DNA of 7,155 nucleotides from Pseudolabrys sp. (GTDB lineage: Bacteria > Pseudomonadota > Alphaproteobacteria > Rhizobiales > Xanthobacteraceae). The notes under the pieces were generated by a model, which saw only the letters and a program-made list of their open reading frames with translations, had not been told where the DNA came from and did not search any database. Positions 1 through 7,050 of the stretch are shown in pieces. Every line of letters starts with the position of its first letter. Positions within the stretch are counted from its first letter, which is position 1. The stretch covers positions 1 to 7,155 of the forward strand of contig JAFAQJ010000455.1 of NCBI GenBank assembly GCA_019246455.1, written 5' to 3'. Position numbers and translations under genes: made by a program.

Positions 1-1
1 C

Positions 2-139
2 GGAGTCGCTGCCGATGAGAAGCTCAATCAGCGCGACGGACTTCACCCCACTGTCGACGGTGTCGACGTCATCGTCGCCCGCATCCTGCCGAAAGTCGAA
101 GAACTGATCGCTCGCGTGCGGACCGCGCGCGCCTCGTAG
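2..139 (+). CDS. GDSL-type arylesterase/lipase, C-terminal end (5' truncated)
   Basis: The frame open from base 2 to the TAG at 137-139 gives 45 residues of a protein whose start lies outside the window. It contains Asp-Gly-Leu-His-Pro, encoded at 35-49, which matches block V of the GDSL/SGNH hydrolase family, where the Asp and His complete the Ser-Asp-His catalytic triad. The Gly-Val-Asp-Val-Ile-Val stretch and a helix ending in Glu-Glu-Leu-Ile, a few residues further on, are typical of the C-terminus of TesA-like arylesterases. Family members hydrolyse aryl and short acyl esters or thioesters and are often exported, but the signal peptide and nucleophile Ser cannot be seen here. It reads in the same direction as thpR with a 43-bp gap and no visible terminator between, so the two are probably co-transcribed. 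The family call rests on a short tail and one motif. Confidence 0.72.
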   Translation, partial: GVAADEKLNQRDGLHPTVDGVDVIVARILPKVEELIARVRTARAS

Positions 140-182
140 CGCGTGCCGCGACAAGACCCGTAGGTTGCCAAAGTAGGTTCTC

Positions 183-731
183 ATGCCAAGGCTTTTCACC
201 GGCCTCGAAATCCCGCCCGACGTCGCGCAGACGTTGTCGATGGCGCGGGGCGGTCTCCCGGGCGCGCGCTGGATCGATCCGGAAAATTATCACGTGACGC
301 TGCGCTTCATCGGCGACGTCGACGATTCCGTCGCGCATGAAGTGGAATCCATGCTCGGCCGCGTAAAACGCAACGCGTTCGAATTGCGCATCGACGGCAT
401 CACCTCATTCGGCAGCAAGATCCCGCGCGCGATCGTCGCGACCGTTACACCGTCGCCGGCCTTGCTGGAAGCGCAGGCCGAGCAGGAGCGCATGATGCAG
501 CGGATCGGGCTCGAGCCTGAGGGTCGCAAATACACACCGCATATCACGTTGGCCCGATTGCGCGACGTGGCGCACCGCGACGTCGCCGACTACCTGTCGG
601 CGCGCGGCTATTTCCCGTCGATCCCGGTCAAGGTGTCGCGCTTCGTCTTGTTCTCGTCGCGGGAATCGACCGGCGGCGGGCCCTATGTGGTCGAGGCGAG
701 CTATCCGCTGACGGCGGTAGCCGCGGCCTAA
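183..731 (+). CDS. thpR: RNA 2',3'-cyclic phosphodiesterase (2H phosphoesterase, LigT/ThpR family)
   Basis: This 182-residue protein has the two signature motifs of the 2H phosphoesterase superfamily: His37-Val-Thr39 in a Tyr-His-Val-Thr-Leu-Arg-Phe-Ile-Gly context, and His120-Ile-Thr122 in a Thr-Pro-His-Ile-Thr-Leu-Ala-Arg context. The two His-x-Thr units face each other in the fold and form the active site. ThpR enzymes open 2',3'-cyclic phosphate ends of RNA to 2'-phosphates; the E. coli member also joins tRNA halves in vitro. The N-terminal Leu-Phe-Thr-Gly-Leu-Glu-Ile-Pro (residues 4-11) is the usual opening strand and the length is normal for the family. The ATG at 183 is chosen because that strand starts right after it. 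The upstream Shine-Dalgarno is weak (an AGTAGG-like run near 172-177), as expected for a gene cotranscribed with the esterase. The stop TAA at 729-731 overlaps the stop of the opposite-strand acetyltransferase gene. The physiological substrate in this organism is not known. Confidence 0.93.
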   Translation: MPRLFTGLEIPPDVAQTLSMARGGLPGARWIDPENYHVTLRFIGDVDDSVAHEVESMLGRVKRNAFELRIDGITSFGSKIPRAIVATVTPSPALLEAQAEQERMMQRIGLEPEGRKYTPHITLARLRDVAHRDVADYLSARGYFPSIPVKVSRFVLFSSRESTGGGPYVVEASYPLTAVAAA

Positions 732-1294
732 GCCGACTTCATCAACCGTGCCTGAGCCTCGAAGATCGCGTGGGCGACGCCGTGGGCGTCTTCCATGATC
801 TCGCGGGTCAGCGACAGCGCGGTAGAGCGCGGCGGATCGACCTCGCCGATGACGCTGCCGAAATCGAAGTGCAGATCGGCGGCGAACTTGCGGGCGAGCT
901 GCTGCATGCGCTGGTTGTCGGCGAGGCAATGCATGCGCAGGCGCTTGACGCCGCGATTGCGCGCCGAGAGCAAGGTGCGCTCCAGAAGCGCCGAACCGAC
1001 ACCGTGGCTCTGCCACGGCAGTTCGATCGAGAAGGCGGCCTCGGCCTCGCCAGGCTGATAGACTCGCAGTTCGGCGCTGCCGCGCAACACGCCATCGACG
1101 AAGAAGCCGTGGACCACGGTGCCGAGCCCGGTCGCTGAAGCGGCATGGCGGCGGATGAGCTCGTCTGACATAGCTCCGCTAAAGCGGCGCCGGCGGCTCT
1201 CGTTGTCGAGCCGCAGCAGATGCGAGGCATAGGCTTCGGTCTCGCCGAGCCAGAGCTTGCGGACGCTGCCATTGTCGGGAAGCAGTTCTTGCAT
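728..1294 (-). CDS. GNAT family N-acetyltransferase
   Basis: This 188-residue protein has the Gcn5-related N-acetyltransferase fold. Residues 88-100 (Phe-Ser-Ile-Glu-Leu ... Gln95-Ser-His-Gly98-Val-Gly100) match motif A, the Gln/Arg-x-x-Gly-x-Gly loop that holds the acetyl-CoA pyrophosphate. Residues 122-137 (His-Cys-Leu-Ala-Asp-Asn127 ... Leu-Ala-Arg-Lys-Phe) match the following strand-helix motif with its conserved Asn. The N-terminal part, residues 25-50, carries Leu-Arg-Leu-Asp-Asn-Glu-Ser-Arg-Arg and Arg-Phe-Ser-Gly, seen in a subgroup of single-domain alphaproteobacterial GNAT proteins. The substrate cannot be read from the sequence. The frame stays open to a GTG at 1318, but the ATG at 1294-1292 is preceded by GAGGTGA at a good distance, so I start there. 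The gene is divergent from zapE and converges on thpR with overlapping stop codons. It is cytosolic, with no signal or membrane segment visible. Confidence 0.88.
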   Translation of the reverse strand: MQELLPDNGSVRKLWLGETEAYASHLLRLDNESRRRRFSGAMSDELIRRHAASATGLGTVVHGFFVDGVLRGSAELRVYQPGEAEAAFSIELPWQSHGVGSALLERTLLSARNRGVKRLRMHCLADNQRMQQLARKFAADLHFDFGSVIGEVDPPRSTALSLTREIMEDAHGVAHAIFEAQARLMKSA

Positions 1295-1316
1295 CGTCAG
1301 TTCACCTCGTGCGGCC

Positions 1317-1329
1317 ACGCGAATCGCGT
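1317..1329. repeat. Odd palindrome, operator-like, in the GNAT leader
   Basis: ACGCGA and TCGCGT flank a single central A, giving perfect 6-bp arms. A one-base loop cannot fold well as RNA, so a dimeric DNA-binding protein site is more plausible than an RNA hairpin. It sits 23 bp upstream of the GNAT ATG, just downstream of the possible -10 at 1345-1350, a position where a bound repressor would block transcription. It also contains a GAATC, a potential CcrM methylation site. The regulatory role is inferred from symmetry and position only. Confidence 0.35.
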
Positions 1330-1358
1330 TTTAGGTTCGGACATGATATATGGTGCAT

Positions 1359-1392
1359 TGCAGCAAAAATACGAATCGAATTTCATGCTGCA
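1359..1392. repeat. Inverted repeat TGCAGCA / TGCTGCA with 20-bp spacer
   Basis: TGCAGCA at 1359-1365 is the exact reverse complement of TGCTGCA at 1386-1392, separated by an AT-rich 20-bp spacer. The centre-to-centre distance is 27 bp, about 2.5 helical turns, so the two half-sites lie on roughly opposite faces of the helix. It lies just upstream of the possible GNAT -10. It could be a spaced operator or a weak stem, but chance is not excluded. Confidence 0.3.
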
Positions 1393-1539
1393 GGTCTTGT
1401 GCGCAAAAACGCATGACTTTCAGATAGTTAATTTGAGGTCCCACCAAGCAATCGACGGCGAAAGCGCCGGTCCAGCGGTTGATTTACAGGCCGCACAATT
1501 GGTCCTAGCTCTGACCATCCGGTCGAGATATTTCCCGCA

Positions 1540-2697
1540 ATGCCTGCCCAATTCCGTGCGCGTTACGCCGCGCTGATCGCTTCCGGCGAGATCGAAGCCG
1601 ACCCGGCGCAGGCCACGTTGGTCGAGCGGCTAGCGCAGCTCGAGGCGAAGCTCGCGCTCTACCGCGAACGCCGCAAGTCATCGCCGCTCGGTTGGCTGAT
1701 GGCGGGGCGGCCACAAAGCAGCGAGCCGCGGCGCGGGCTCTACATCTACGGCGACGTCGGCCGCGGCAAGACGATGATCATGGATCTGTTCTTCGAGACC
1801 AGTGCCGTGGTGCGCAAGCGCCGTGCGCATTTCCATGAATTCATGGCCGACGTTCATGATCGCATTCACGCTTTCCGTCAGGACAACACGGGCGACCTTG
1901 ACCCGATCCATCGCGCCGCTACGGCGATCGCCGAGGAATCCTGGCTGCTGTGCTTCGACGAATTCCACGTTACCGACATCGCCGATGCCATGATCCTTGG
2001 CCGGCTGTTCGCCCAGTTGTTCGAATTGGGCGTGGTGCTGGTGGCGACCTCCAACTTGCCGCCGCAAGATCTCTACAAGGATGGTCTCAACCGTGCGCTG
2101 TTTCTTCCGTTCATCGCGATGCTGGAGCAGCATTGCGACGTCGTGAAACTGGAAGCCCGCACCGATTTCCGGCTGGAGAAACTCAGTGGTGTCCAAGCCT
2201 GGTATGTGCCGGCCAACGGCAAGGCGACCGCAGCGCTTGATAAAACCTGGAAGGCGCTGACTGGCGGCGCCAAGGGCGCGCCGGTGGAACTCTCCGTCAA
2301 GGGCCACCCGGTGCACGTACCGCGTGCCACCATGGGGGTGGCGCGCTTCTCATTCGAGGAACTGTGCGGCACGCCGCTGGCTGCGTCCGACTACCTGAAG
2401 GTCGCATCCAAGTTTCACACGATCTTGCTCGATCATGTACCGGTGATGGGCTACGAGCGGCGCAACGAAGCCAAGCGCTTCATTATCCTGATCGACACGC
2501 TTTACGATCACGCGGTGAAACTCATCGCGTCTGCGGATGCCGAGCCCGAGGAGCTCTATACCGCAAACGATGGCTATGAGGCGCTGGAATTCAAGCGTAC
2601 GGCGTCGCGGCTGTTCGAGATGCGCTCGCAGGACTACCTCGCGCTCCCGCACGGTCCGCGTGCCGCGATCACGCCCGAGGGTGTAATCGACACCTGA
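1540..2697 (+). CDS. zapE: AFG1/ZapE family AAA-type ATPase (cell division protein ZapE)
   Basis: This 385-residue cytosolic P-loop ATPase belongs to the AFG1/LACE1 family. The Walker A loop is Gly71-Asp-Val-Gly-Arg-Gly-Lys77-Thr78, preceded by the typical Gly-Leu-Tyr-Ile-Tyr strand. His97-Phe-His-Glu-Phe-Met102 is a family signature. Walker B is Leu136-Leu-Cys-Phe-Asp140-Glu141-Phe, followed by His-Val-Thr-Asp-Ile-Ala-Asp-Ala-Met, and a sensor-like Thr-Ser-Asn follows at 170-172. In E. coli ZapE associates with the FtsZ division ring; the yeast and animal relatives act in mitochondrial protein quality control. Which role applies here is not shown by the sequence. The start at 1540 is supported by an in-frame TGA at 1480 with no other ATG or GTG after it. 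The Shine-Dalgarno is weak (GAG near 1525). The gene is divergent from the GNAT gene and followed by the DUF1003 gene after 78 bp. Members of this family often sit upstream of mdh-sucCD in Hyphomicrobiales, as far as I recall. Confidence 0.93.
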   Translation: MPAQFRARYAALIASGEIEADPAQATLVERLAQLEAKLALYRERRKSSPLGWLMAGRPQSSEPRRGLYIYGDVGRGKTMIMDLFFETSAVVRKRRAHFHEFMADVHDRIHAFRQDNTGDLDPIHRAATAIAEESWLLCFDEFHVTDIADAMILGRLFAQLFELGVVLVATSNLPPQDLYKDGLNRALFLPFIAMLEQHCDVVKLEARTDFRLEKLSGVQAWYVPANGKATAALDKTWKALTGGAKGAPVELSVKGHPVHVPRATMGVARFSFEELCGTPLAASDYLKVASKFHTILLDHVPVMGYERRNEAKRFIILIDTLYDHAVKLIASADAEPEELYTANDGYEALEFKRTASRLFEMRSQDYLALPHGPRAAITPEGVIDT

Positions 2698-2714
2698 GGC
2701 GGCAACGTCGAATT

Positions 2715-2746
2715 TATTTGCTCGCCGCGCGTTGGCAGCGCAAATA
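2715..2746 (+). other. Stem-loop in the zapE-DUF1003 gap
   Basis: TATTTGC at 2715-2721 pairs perfectly with GCAAATA at 2740-2746. Inside it, GCC at 2724-2726 can pair with GGC at 2734-2736 around a 7-nt loop, with a small interior bulge between the two helices. No run of T follows on either strand, so it does not look like a standard intrinsic terminator. It may be an mRNA processing or stabilising hairpin between the two cistrons, or an operator for the DUF1003 gene, whose start codon is 30 bp downstream. Confidence 0.4.
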
Positions 2747-2775
2747 GTTCACAATGCAACAGCGGAGACTTGGGG

Positions 2776-3594
2776 ATGGCCCGCCAGTCCAAATCCGACG
2801 ACAACAATTTGATCGAGACGTCCGCCGCTGAAGCGCCGGTCGACTCGGGTCTTGCCGCGGTTTTTCCGGAGATGGCTGCCAAAGTACGGCGGCAACGCGC
2901 TGCGCGGCACCCATGCGTGATCTGCGGCAAGCGTTTCGCGTTGCGCGACATGGCGCGGCTCGATGTCGTGCGCCCCAATGTACTCGACAAGATGCGCGCA
3001 GAATATCCGGACCTACCGGGTGAAGGTTTCGTATGCGTCGACGATCTCGACGACTATCGCGCGCAATATGTCTCCGATCTCCTGCACAAAGAGCGCGGCG
3101 AGCTGACCAAGCTCGAGGAAGACGTGGTGCAGAGCCTCGCCGATCACGAAACCCTGGCCGAGAACACCGAAAAGGAATTTGAAACGCAGCGTACGTTCGG
3201 CGAGCGCTTGTCCGATCATCTCGCCAGTTTCGGCGGCAGTTGGGCGTTCTTGATCTTCTTCGGAGTCGTCCTGTTCGCGTGGATGACCTTCAACGTGGTT
3301 GAGACCGGCGCGGCGCAATTCGACGCCTATCCCTTTATTTTGCTCAATCTAGTGCTGTCGTGCCTCGCCGCGATCCAGGCGCCCATCATCATGATGAGTC
3401 AGAAGCGCCAGGAGTCGAAGGATCGGTTGCGGTCGGAAAACGACTACCGGGTAAATCTGAAGGCCGAGCTTGAGATCCGGCATCTGCACGAAAAGATCGA
3501 CCACATCCTGACGCGGCAGTGGGAACGGCTCGCCGAGATTCAGCAGATCCAGCTCGAACTAATGCGCCCTGTGACCAGCAGGCGCCGCCGCTAA
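2776..3594 (+). CDS. DUF1003 domain membrane protein
   Basis: This 272-residue protein matches the DUF1003 family (PF06210) by its core: two hydrophobic segments at about 156-175 and 185-207, joined by a short loop, then the family-typical Ser-Gln-Lys-Arg-Gln-Glu (208-213), Asp-Arg-Leu-Arg-Ser-Glu-Asn-Asp-Tyr (216-224) and Asn-Leu-Lys-Ala-Glu-Leu-Glu-Ile (227-234). The remainder is a probable helix rich in charged and Gln residues. The N-terminal half (about 1-145) is soluble and contains Cys47-Val-Ile-Cys50 and Cys87, a possible metal or redox site, followed by a charged helical stretch (about 100-145). Both termini are likely cytoplasmic, with a hairpin in the inner membrane. No biochemical function is established for the family, and none is proposed here. 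The ATG at 2776 is preferred over the TTG at 2770 because GGAG at 2764-2767 lies 8 nt before the ATG but only 2 nt before the TTG. It lies between zapE and mdh in the same direction. Confidence 0.86.
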   Translation: MARQSKSDDNNLIETSAAEAPVDSGLAAVFPEMAAKVRRQRAARHPCVICGKRFALRDMARLDVVRPNVLDKMRAEYPDLPGEGFVCVDDLDDYRAQYVSDLLHKERGELTKLEEDVVQSLADHETLAENTEKEFETQRTFGERLSDHLASFGGSWAFLIFFGVVLFAWMTFNVVETGAAQFDAYPFILLNLVLSCLAAIQAPIIMMSQKRQESKDRLRSENDYRVNLKAELEIRHLHEKIDHILTRQWERLAEIQQIQLELMRPVTSRRRR

Positions 3595-4751
<1,157 letters not shown>

Positions 4752-4773
4752 GAAACGTCAGCCGGGAGACGAT

Positions 4774-5943
4774 ATGAACATCCACGAGTACCAGGCCAAG
4801 CAGGTGCTGCGCGACTTCGGCGTGCCCGTGCCGCGCGGCGAGCCGGCGATGAGCGTCGATGACGCCGTGAAAGGCGCCAACAAGCTTGGCGGCCCCGTGT
4901 GGGTGGTGAAGGCGCAAATCCATGCCGGCGGCCGCGGCAAAGCCGGCGGCGTCAAAGTCGTCAAATCGGTCGACGACGTGAAGAAAGAGTCGCAGCGCCT
5001 GCTTGGCTCGATCCTGGTCACGCACCAGACCGGGCCGCATGGCAAGCAGGTCAACCGCCTTTACATCGAGGAAGGCTCGGCGATCGACAAGGAATTCTAC
5101 CTGTCGATGCTGGTCGATCGCGAAACCTCGCGCGTCGCCATCGTGGTGTCGACCGAAGGCGGCATGAACATCGAGGAAGTCGCGCACGAGACGCCGGAGA
5201 AGATCGCAACCATATCGGTCGATCCGGTCGCCAACATCTGTCCGCACCACGTGCGCGCGGTGGCGCAGGCGCTCAAGCTCGACGCCGACCTGACCAAGCA
5301 GATGAGCCCGCTGCTGACCAATCTCTACAAGGCTTTTGTCGATTGCGACATGAGCCTGCTCGAGATCAATCCGCTCGTCGTCACCAAAGACAAAAAGCTG
5401 ATCTGCCTCGACGCCAAGGTCGATTTCGACAATAACGCGCTGTTTCTCCATCCGAAGCTCGCCGCGTTGCGCGACGAGACCGAGGAGGACGCCAAAGAGA
5501 TCGAGGCCTCGAAGTTCGATCTCAATTATATTGCGCTCGACGGCTCGATCGGCTGCATGGTCAACGGCGCCGGGCTGGCGATGGCGACGATGGACATCAT
5601 CAAGCTCTACGGCATGGCGCCGGCGAACTTTCTCGACGTCGGTGGCTCGGCGACCAAGGACAAGGTCGCGGCCGCATTCAAGATCATCACCTCGGATCCA
5701 AATGTGAAGGGCATTCTGGTCAACATCTTCGGCGGGATCATGAAGTGCGACGTGATCGCCGAGGGTGTGGTCGCGGCGGTGAAGGAGGTCGGCTTGAAGG
5801 TGCCGCTGGTGGTGCGGCTCGAAGGTACGAACGTTGACCTCGGCAAAAAGATCATCGCCGAGTCCAAGCTCAACGTGACGTCGGCCGACGATCTCGACGA
5901 CGCCGCGCAGAAGATCGTCAAGGCTGTGAAGGACGCCGCCTGA
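4774..5943 (+). CDS. sucC: Succinyl-CoA ligase (ADP-forming), beta subunit
   Basis: The 389-residue beta subunit of succinyl-CoA synthetase pairs with SucD to convert succinyl-CoA, ADP (or GDP) and phosphate to succinate, CoA and nucleoside triphosphate. The N-terminal ATP-grasp half includes Lys46, the Gly53-Arg-Gly55 loop, Glu99, and the metal ligands Asn199 (Leu-Glu-Ile-Asn-Pro) and Asp213 (Leu-Asp-Ala-Lys). The C-terminal ligase half includes Asn264 (Met-Val-Asn-Gly-Ala-Gly) and Gly321-Ile-Met323. These match the E. coli SucC positions with no offset. The glycine-rich loop at 52-60 is the short form; Bradyrhizobium and related SucC, as I remember them, have about nine more residues there. 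GGGAG at 4764-4768 lies 5 nt before the ATG. The gene follows mdh by 22 bp, and its TGA shares one base with the sucD ATG, consistent with translational coupling of the two subunits. Confidence 0.97.
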   Translation: MNIHEYQAKQVLRDFGVPVPRGEPAMSVDDAVKGANKLGGPVWVVKAQIHAGGRGKAGGVKVVKSVDDVKKESQRLLGSILVTHQTGPHGKQVNRLYIEEGSAIDKEFYLSMLVDRETSRVAIVVSTEGGMNIEEVAHETPEKIATISVDPVANICPHHVRAVAQALKLDADLTKQMSPLLTNLYKAFVDCDMSLLEINPLVVTKDKKLICLDAKVDFDNNALFLHPKLAALRDETEEDAKEIEASKFDLNYIALDGSIGCMVNGAGLAMATMDIIKLYGMAPANFLDVGGSATKDKVAAAFKIITSDPNVKGILVNIFGGIMKCDVIAEGVVAAVKEVGLKVPLVVRLEGTNVDLGKKIIAESKLNVTSADDLDDAAQKIVKAVKDAA

Positions 5944-6827
5944 TGTCCATTTTGATCGACAAGAGCACCAAGGTGATCTGCCAGGGCCTCACCGGCAAGA
6001 ACGGCACCTTCCATTCCGAGCAAGCGGTCGCCTATGGCACAAAGATGGTCGGCGGCGTGTCGCCGGGCAAAGGCGGCTCAAAACATATCAACCTGCCGGT
6101 ATTCGACACCGTGCTCGAGGCTAAGGGAAAGACCGGCGCCGACGCGAGCGTGATCTACGTGCCCCCCGCTGGGGCCGCGGACGCGATTGCCGAAGCGATC
6201 GAGGCGGAAATCTCGCTGATCGTGTGCATTACGGAAGGCATTCCCGTCTCGCACATGGTGAAGGTGAAGCGCTCATTGTGCGGTTCGAAGTCGCGCCTGA
6301 TCGGGCCGAATTGCCCCGGTGTGATGACCGCCGGCGAATGCAAGATCGGCATCATGCCGGGCAACATCTTCAAGCAAGGTTCGGTCGGTATCGTGTCGCG
6401 CTCCGGCACACTGACCTACGAGGCCGTATTCCAGACGACGCGCGAAGGTTTGGGCCAGACCACGGCGGTCGGTATCGGCGGCGACCCGGTCAAGGGCACG
6501 GAATTCATCGACATGCTCGAGATGTTTTTGGCCGACGAGAAAACCAAGTCGATCGTGATGATCGGCGAGATCGGCGGCTCGGCCGAGGAAGATGCGGCGC
6601 AGTTTCTCAAGGACGAGGCTAAGCGCGGGCGCAAGAAGCCGATGGTGGGTTTCATCGCCGGCCGCACGGCGCCGCCAGGGCGGCGCATGGGCCATGCTGG
6701 CGCGATCATTTCCGGCGGGAAGGGCGATGCGGAGAGCAAGATCGCGGCGATGGAATCGGCCGGCATTAAGGTGTCGCCGTCGCCGGCCCGGCTCGGCAAA
6801 ACCCTGGCCGAGGTGCTCAAGTCCTGA
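5943..6827 (+). CDS. sucD: Succinyl-CoA ligase, alpha subunit
   Basis: The 294-residue alpha subunit binds CoA and carries the phosphohistidine intermediate of succinyl-CoA synthetase. The CoA-binding Rossmann part opens with Gln14-[10 protein letters not shown]24. Cys124 lies in Gly-Pro-Asn-Cys-Pro-Gly, and Ser152-Arg-Ser-Gly-Thr-Leu-Thr-Tyr-Glu begins the ligase half. The phosphorylated residue is His251, in [10 protein letters not shown], equivalent to His246 of E. coli. The length is normal. AAGGA at 5929-5933, inside the end of sucC, lies 9 nt before the ATG, and the stop and start are fused as TGATG (5941-5945), a coupling arrangement that should keep the two subunits near 1:1. Downstream lies a terminator-like hairpin and then sucA. 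There are no unusual residues. Confidence 0.97.
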   Translation: MSILIDKSTKVICQGLTGKNGTFHSEQAVAYGTKMVGGVSPGKGGSKHINLPVFDTVLEAKGKTGADASVIYVPPAGAADAIAEAIEAEISLIVCITEGIPVSHMVKVKRSLCGSKSRLIGPNCPGVMTAGECKIGIMPGNIFKQGSVGIVSRSGTLTYEAVFQTTREGLGQTTAVGIGGDPVKGTEFIDMLEMFLADEKTKSIVMIGEIGGSAEEDAAQFLKDEAKRGRKKPMVGFIAGRTAPPGRRMGHAGAIISGGKGDAESKIAAMESAGIKVSPSPARLGKTLAEVLKS

Positions 6828-6864
6828 ATTTAGGCTGAGCCAAAGCGGCCCAAGGAGCTGAGCC

Positions 6865-6912
6865 ATGCCCGGCCTTATCGTCGGGTTTTCTTTCGGCCAG
6901 AATGAATCCTAA
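6865..6912 (+). CDS. Possible 15-residue leader peptide in the sucD-sucA gap
   Basis: An ATG at 6865 with AAGGAG at 6852-6857 and 7-nt spacing, a better ribosome-binding site than any full-length gene here shows, opens a 15-codon frame ending in TAA at 6910-6912. The peptide is Met-Pro-Gly-Leu-Ile-Val-Gly-Phe-Ser-Phe-Gly-Gln-Asn-Glu-Ser. It has no run of one amino acid, so classic amino-acid attenuation is unlikely. The frame contains the terminator-like hairpin at 6868-6893, so a translating ribosome would unfold it. The 8-bp repeat GCTGAGCC occurs at 6834-6841 and again at 6857-6864, just before the ATG. It could equally be chance. Confidence 0.3.
   Translation: MPGLIVGFSFGQNES
6868..6893 (+). 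terminator. Intrinsic terminator-like hairpin after sucD
   Basis: CCCGGC at 6868-6873 pairs with GTCGGG at 6880-6885 (five Watson-Crick pairs and one G-U) around the 6-nt loop CTTATC. It is followed at once by TTTTCTTT at 6886-6893. A GC stem followed by a U-rich tract is the form of a Rho-independent terminator. It lies 40 bp after the sucD stop and would end or attenuate the mdh-sucC-sucD transcript before sucA. The stem is short, so termination is probably partial. Confidence 0.55.
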
Positions 6913-6918
6913 TTCATT
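6901..6918 (+). repeat. AT-rich inverted repeat AATGAAT / ATTCATT
   Basis: AATGAAT at 6901-6907 is the exact reverse complement of ATTCATT at 6912-6918, with the 4-base centre CCTA. The pairing can be extended to nine base pairs using a G-U and an A-U pair (6899-6920). A competing stem, CCTAA at 6908-6912 with TTAGG at 6920-6924, shares bases with it. The repeat spans the stop codon of the possible leader peptide and contains a GAATC at 6904. It may be a protein-binding operator or a weak RNA hairpin ahead of the sucA promoter. Confidence 0.4.
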
Positions 6919-6935
6919 TTTAGGCCTTTCGGCGA

Positions 6936-6964
6936 CTTACAAGCGTCTTAAATACGTTTAAAGA
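6936..6964 (+). promoter_or_regulatory. Weak candidate promoter for sucA
   Basis: CTTACA at 6936-6941 and TAAAGA at 6959-6964 are separated by 17 bp and partly match the -35 and -10 consensus (4 of 6 and 3 of 6). They lie in a locally AT-rich stretch after the terminator-like hairpin. Transcription would start near 6971 and give an 80-nt leader for sucA. The matches are poor, and the call rests mainly on position. Confidence 0.25.
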
Positions 6965-6985
6965 TCGGATTCGCCCGGGTTAGCC

Positions 6986-7005
6986 CGCCATCCGCCGGGG
7001 TGGCG
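6986..7005 (+). other. GC-rich hairpin in the sucA leader
   Basis: CGCCATCC at 6986-6993 pairs with GGGTGGCG at 6998-7005 (8 bp with one G-U) around the 4-nt loop GCCG. There is no following U-tract, so it is not an intrinsic terminator. It ends 45 nt before the sucA ATG and would be present both in read-through transcripts and in transcripts from the candidate promoter. A role in mRNA stability or control is inference. Confidence 0.4.
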
Positions 7006-7050
7006 CAACAGCTTATTCCCGGCCGTACCCGGTTCGCCACGGATGTCCCA

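Larger units (their letters stand above)
1295..1539. other. Divergent intergenic region between the GNAT gene and zapE
   Basis: These 245 bp must hold the promoters of both flanking genes. The stretch from about 1341 to 1440 is clearly richer in A and T than the surrounding coding DNA. On the minus strand a TATATC (complement of 1345-1350) is a reasonable -10 for the GNAT gene, giving a leader of about 40 nt, but no good -35 is seen. On the plus strand TTGATT at 1479-1484 could be a zapE -35, but the matching -10 is poor. An odd palindrome lies at 1317-1329, a 7-bp inverted repeat with a 20-bp spacer at 1359-1392, and GAATC (GANTC) sites at 1321 and 1373. A reading frame crosses the region on the plus strand, but I do not consider it a gene. 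Confidence 0.6.

Noticed and set aside
405..1016. 203-codon minus-strand frame across thpR and the GNAT gene.
   Set aside because: It overlaps two better-supported genes, is very rich in Arg and Ala, and shows no motif or usable ribosome-binding site.
1400..1413. Short inverted repeat TGCG-CAAAAA-CGCA in the GNAT-zapE gap.
   Set aside because: Four-base arms are expected by chance in a gap of this size.
1343..1576. Plus-strand frame from the ATG at 1343 through the GNAT-zapE gap into the start of zapE.
   Set aside because: The ribosome-binding site is weak, the composition is random-looking, it has no motif, and it overlaps the zapE start in another frame.
1678..2316. 212-codon minus-strand frame opposite zapE.
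   Set aside because: It is a shadow of zapE; the sense frame has both Walker motifs and the AFG1 signature.
6273..6866. 197-codon minus-strand frame opposite sucD, starting in the sucD-sucA gap.
   Set aside because: It is almost entirely opposite sucD, with no recognisable domain, and is explained by third-position GC bias.
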